DNA of 64,000 nt from Amyelois transitella (Eukaryota > Arthropoda > Insecta > Lepidoptera > Pyralidae), in the NCBI RefSeq assembly GCF_032362555.1, contig NC_083510.1, positions 5,235,501 through 5,299,500 on the forward strand, given 5' to 3'. Positions 63,041 through 64,000 of the stretch are shown here, in pieces (the stretch's first letter is position 1; every line of letters starts with the position of its first letter). Made by a program: the position numbers and the translations under genes. The notes under the pieces were generated by a model, which worked only from the letters and a program-made list of their open reading frames with translations, did not search any database and was not told where the DNA came from.

Positions 63041-64000
63041 TATAGCTTCATGTACATCTATTATACGTAAGTGTATTACATACTACTTTTAATATGCTTA
63101 ATACGAACTTCAATACGTGGTAAGTATATCTAAACCGGAAACAAAAAGAATACCCATGAAATTGTCTGAACCAATGTATAGTTATTATTTCCAAATTCAT
63201 GAAAAGCCAAGAATTGCCATCAAACGTTTATACGAGTTTCTTAGATTTACCTAAAAAAAAAAAAGTTAAAATTGTTATGTTAAAGACCGACATTTTGTTG
63301 GCACGTTCAAAAATTCAGGAGGCATCCGAAATTCACGCCTCTTCCGAGAAAAGATTATGTATACACATAATTTATATGATTCTGCAGACGTCAGCCGCCG
63401 ATTGAAAATTGTTCGTTGTAGGTTGTAGTTAAATGATTTTAAACAATTATTTAAATAAACTTTTTAATTTTTTAACTATTACCGTTGTTACGTAATTTCA
63501 AAATAGGAGTCTAACAACAATACATATAATCACGTCTATATCCCTTGCGGGGTAGACAGAGCCAACAGTCTCGAAAAGACTGAAAGGCCACGTTAAGCTA
63601 GAATGGCTTAATGATGAAATTGAAATTCAAATAGTCACATCGCCTTAAAGAAGAATCCCAAGTTTATAAGCCCATCCCTTAGTCGCCTTTTAAACGGCGA
63701 CATTTTTCTTCACTAACTTAAGACATTACTCAAATATCATGCAAACAGCAGTAAAGACTATGAGCGTTTAAATCACACTCCAAAAATCTTCTTATCAACA
63801 GGGATTGGCAAGAGAAATTGTTTTCATCACATTGAATTTATGAAGGAGCGGCGTTGTGTAAGCCTTTGAAAGTATTTTCCGAAATTTCAATCTGTTCAAA
63901 AATAACATTCTTTGCATTTTGCTCATAATGTAAATGGAAGGAGAATATTCTTACACCTTGATAATTTTTAACAAACACAGGTGTAAATTTGCTACTTTTT
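63041..64000. other. Non-coding right end of the window
   Basis: Holds a Rep-A copy at 63527-63705. A 68-codon frame at 63199-63405 has no recognisable domain. No gene was supported. Confidence 0.5.
63527..63705 (+). repeat. Rep-A interspersed repeat, 5' and middle part
   Basis: Reads 'cacgtctatatcccttgcgg' then ggtagacagagccaacagtc, through 'ttcaaatagtcacatcgcct', to 'cccatcccttagtcgccttt'. The 3' block is lost or replaced. Confidence 0.85.

Noticed and set aside
1..64000. CRISPR arrays, tRNA and rRNA genes, bacterial or viral operons
   Set aside because: No regularly spaced direct repeats with unique spacers, no recognisable tRNA cloverleaf or rRNA segment, and no compact prokaryote-style gene cluster were seen.

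Overview
The window is nuclear DNA of an insect, most probably a moth or butterfly. It is AT-rich, its genes have short GT-AG exons, and it carries the repeat types common in lepidopteran genomes: a Lep1-like Helitron beginning TC and ending CTAG, RTE-type LINE tails, a roughly 250 bp interspersed repeat called Rep-A here, mariner, pogo/Tigger-like and hAT elements. No bacterial, CRISPR, rRNA or tRNA feature was recognised.

Left part (4.6-13.7 kb): three five-exon paralogues of the multiple inositol polyphosphate phosphatase (MINPP, histidine acid phosphatase) family, called A (+), B (+) and C (-). All three reading frames are open and their splice phases agree. The catalytic signatures are degenerate: A has RHGQLNP and RGP, B has RHGKSNP and QAS, and C keeps RHGQRNP but has HAT, where active family members have RHGxRxP and HAE. 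This looks like a small cluster of probable pseudo-phosphatases and is the most interesting gene-level observation.

Centre (18.5-55.3 kb, - strand): one large gene with fourteen recognisable coding exons for an NMDA-type ionotropic glutamate receptor of the GluN2 class (Nmdar2). It has a signal peptide, an amino-terminal domain interrupted by about 230 residues of Asn/Ser/Lys-rich low complexity, a glutamate-binding domain, M1, the pore loop, an M3 with SYTAN, M4 and a long cytoplasmic tail. Its first intron (13 kb) contains a complete-looking GNAT-family N-acetyltransferase gene (arylalkylamine N-acetyltransferase-like) on the opposite strand at 44.8-50.3 kb. Other introns hold a deleted pogo/Tigger-like transposon with a PHD-like finger, LINE tails, a Helitron and Rep-A copies.

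Right part (55.4-64 kb): no host gene recognised. It has a three-level nest: a long fold-back element with arms of about 475 bp, a hAT element with an 8-bp target duplication in its loop, and a Lep1-like Helitron inside the hAT. A frame-broken mariner of about 1.3 kb and further Rep-A copies follow.

Several short, near-perfect fold-back hairpins (17-35 bp arms, 3-9 bp loops) are scattered through non-coding DNA. Exon boundaries were set by hand from splice signals and phase. Two junctions remain unresolved: Nmdar2 exon 12 to 13, and the acetyltransferase between 47166 and 48696.
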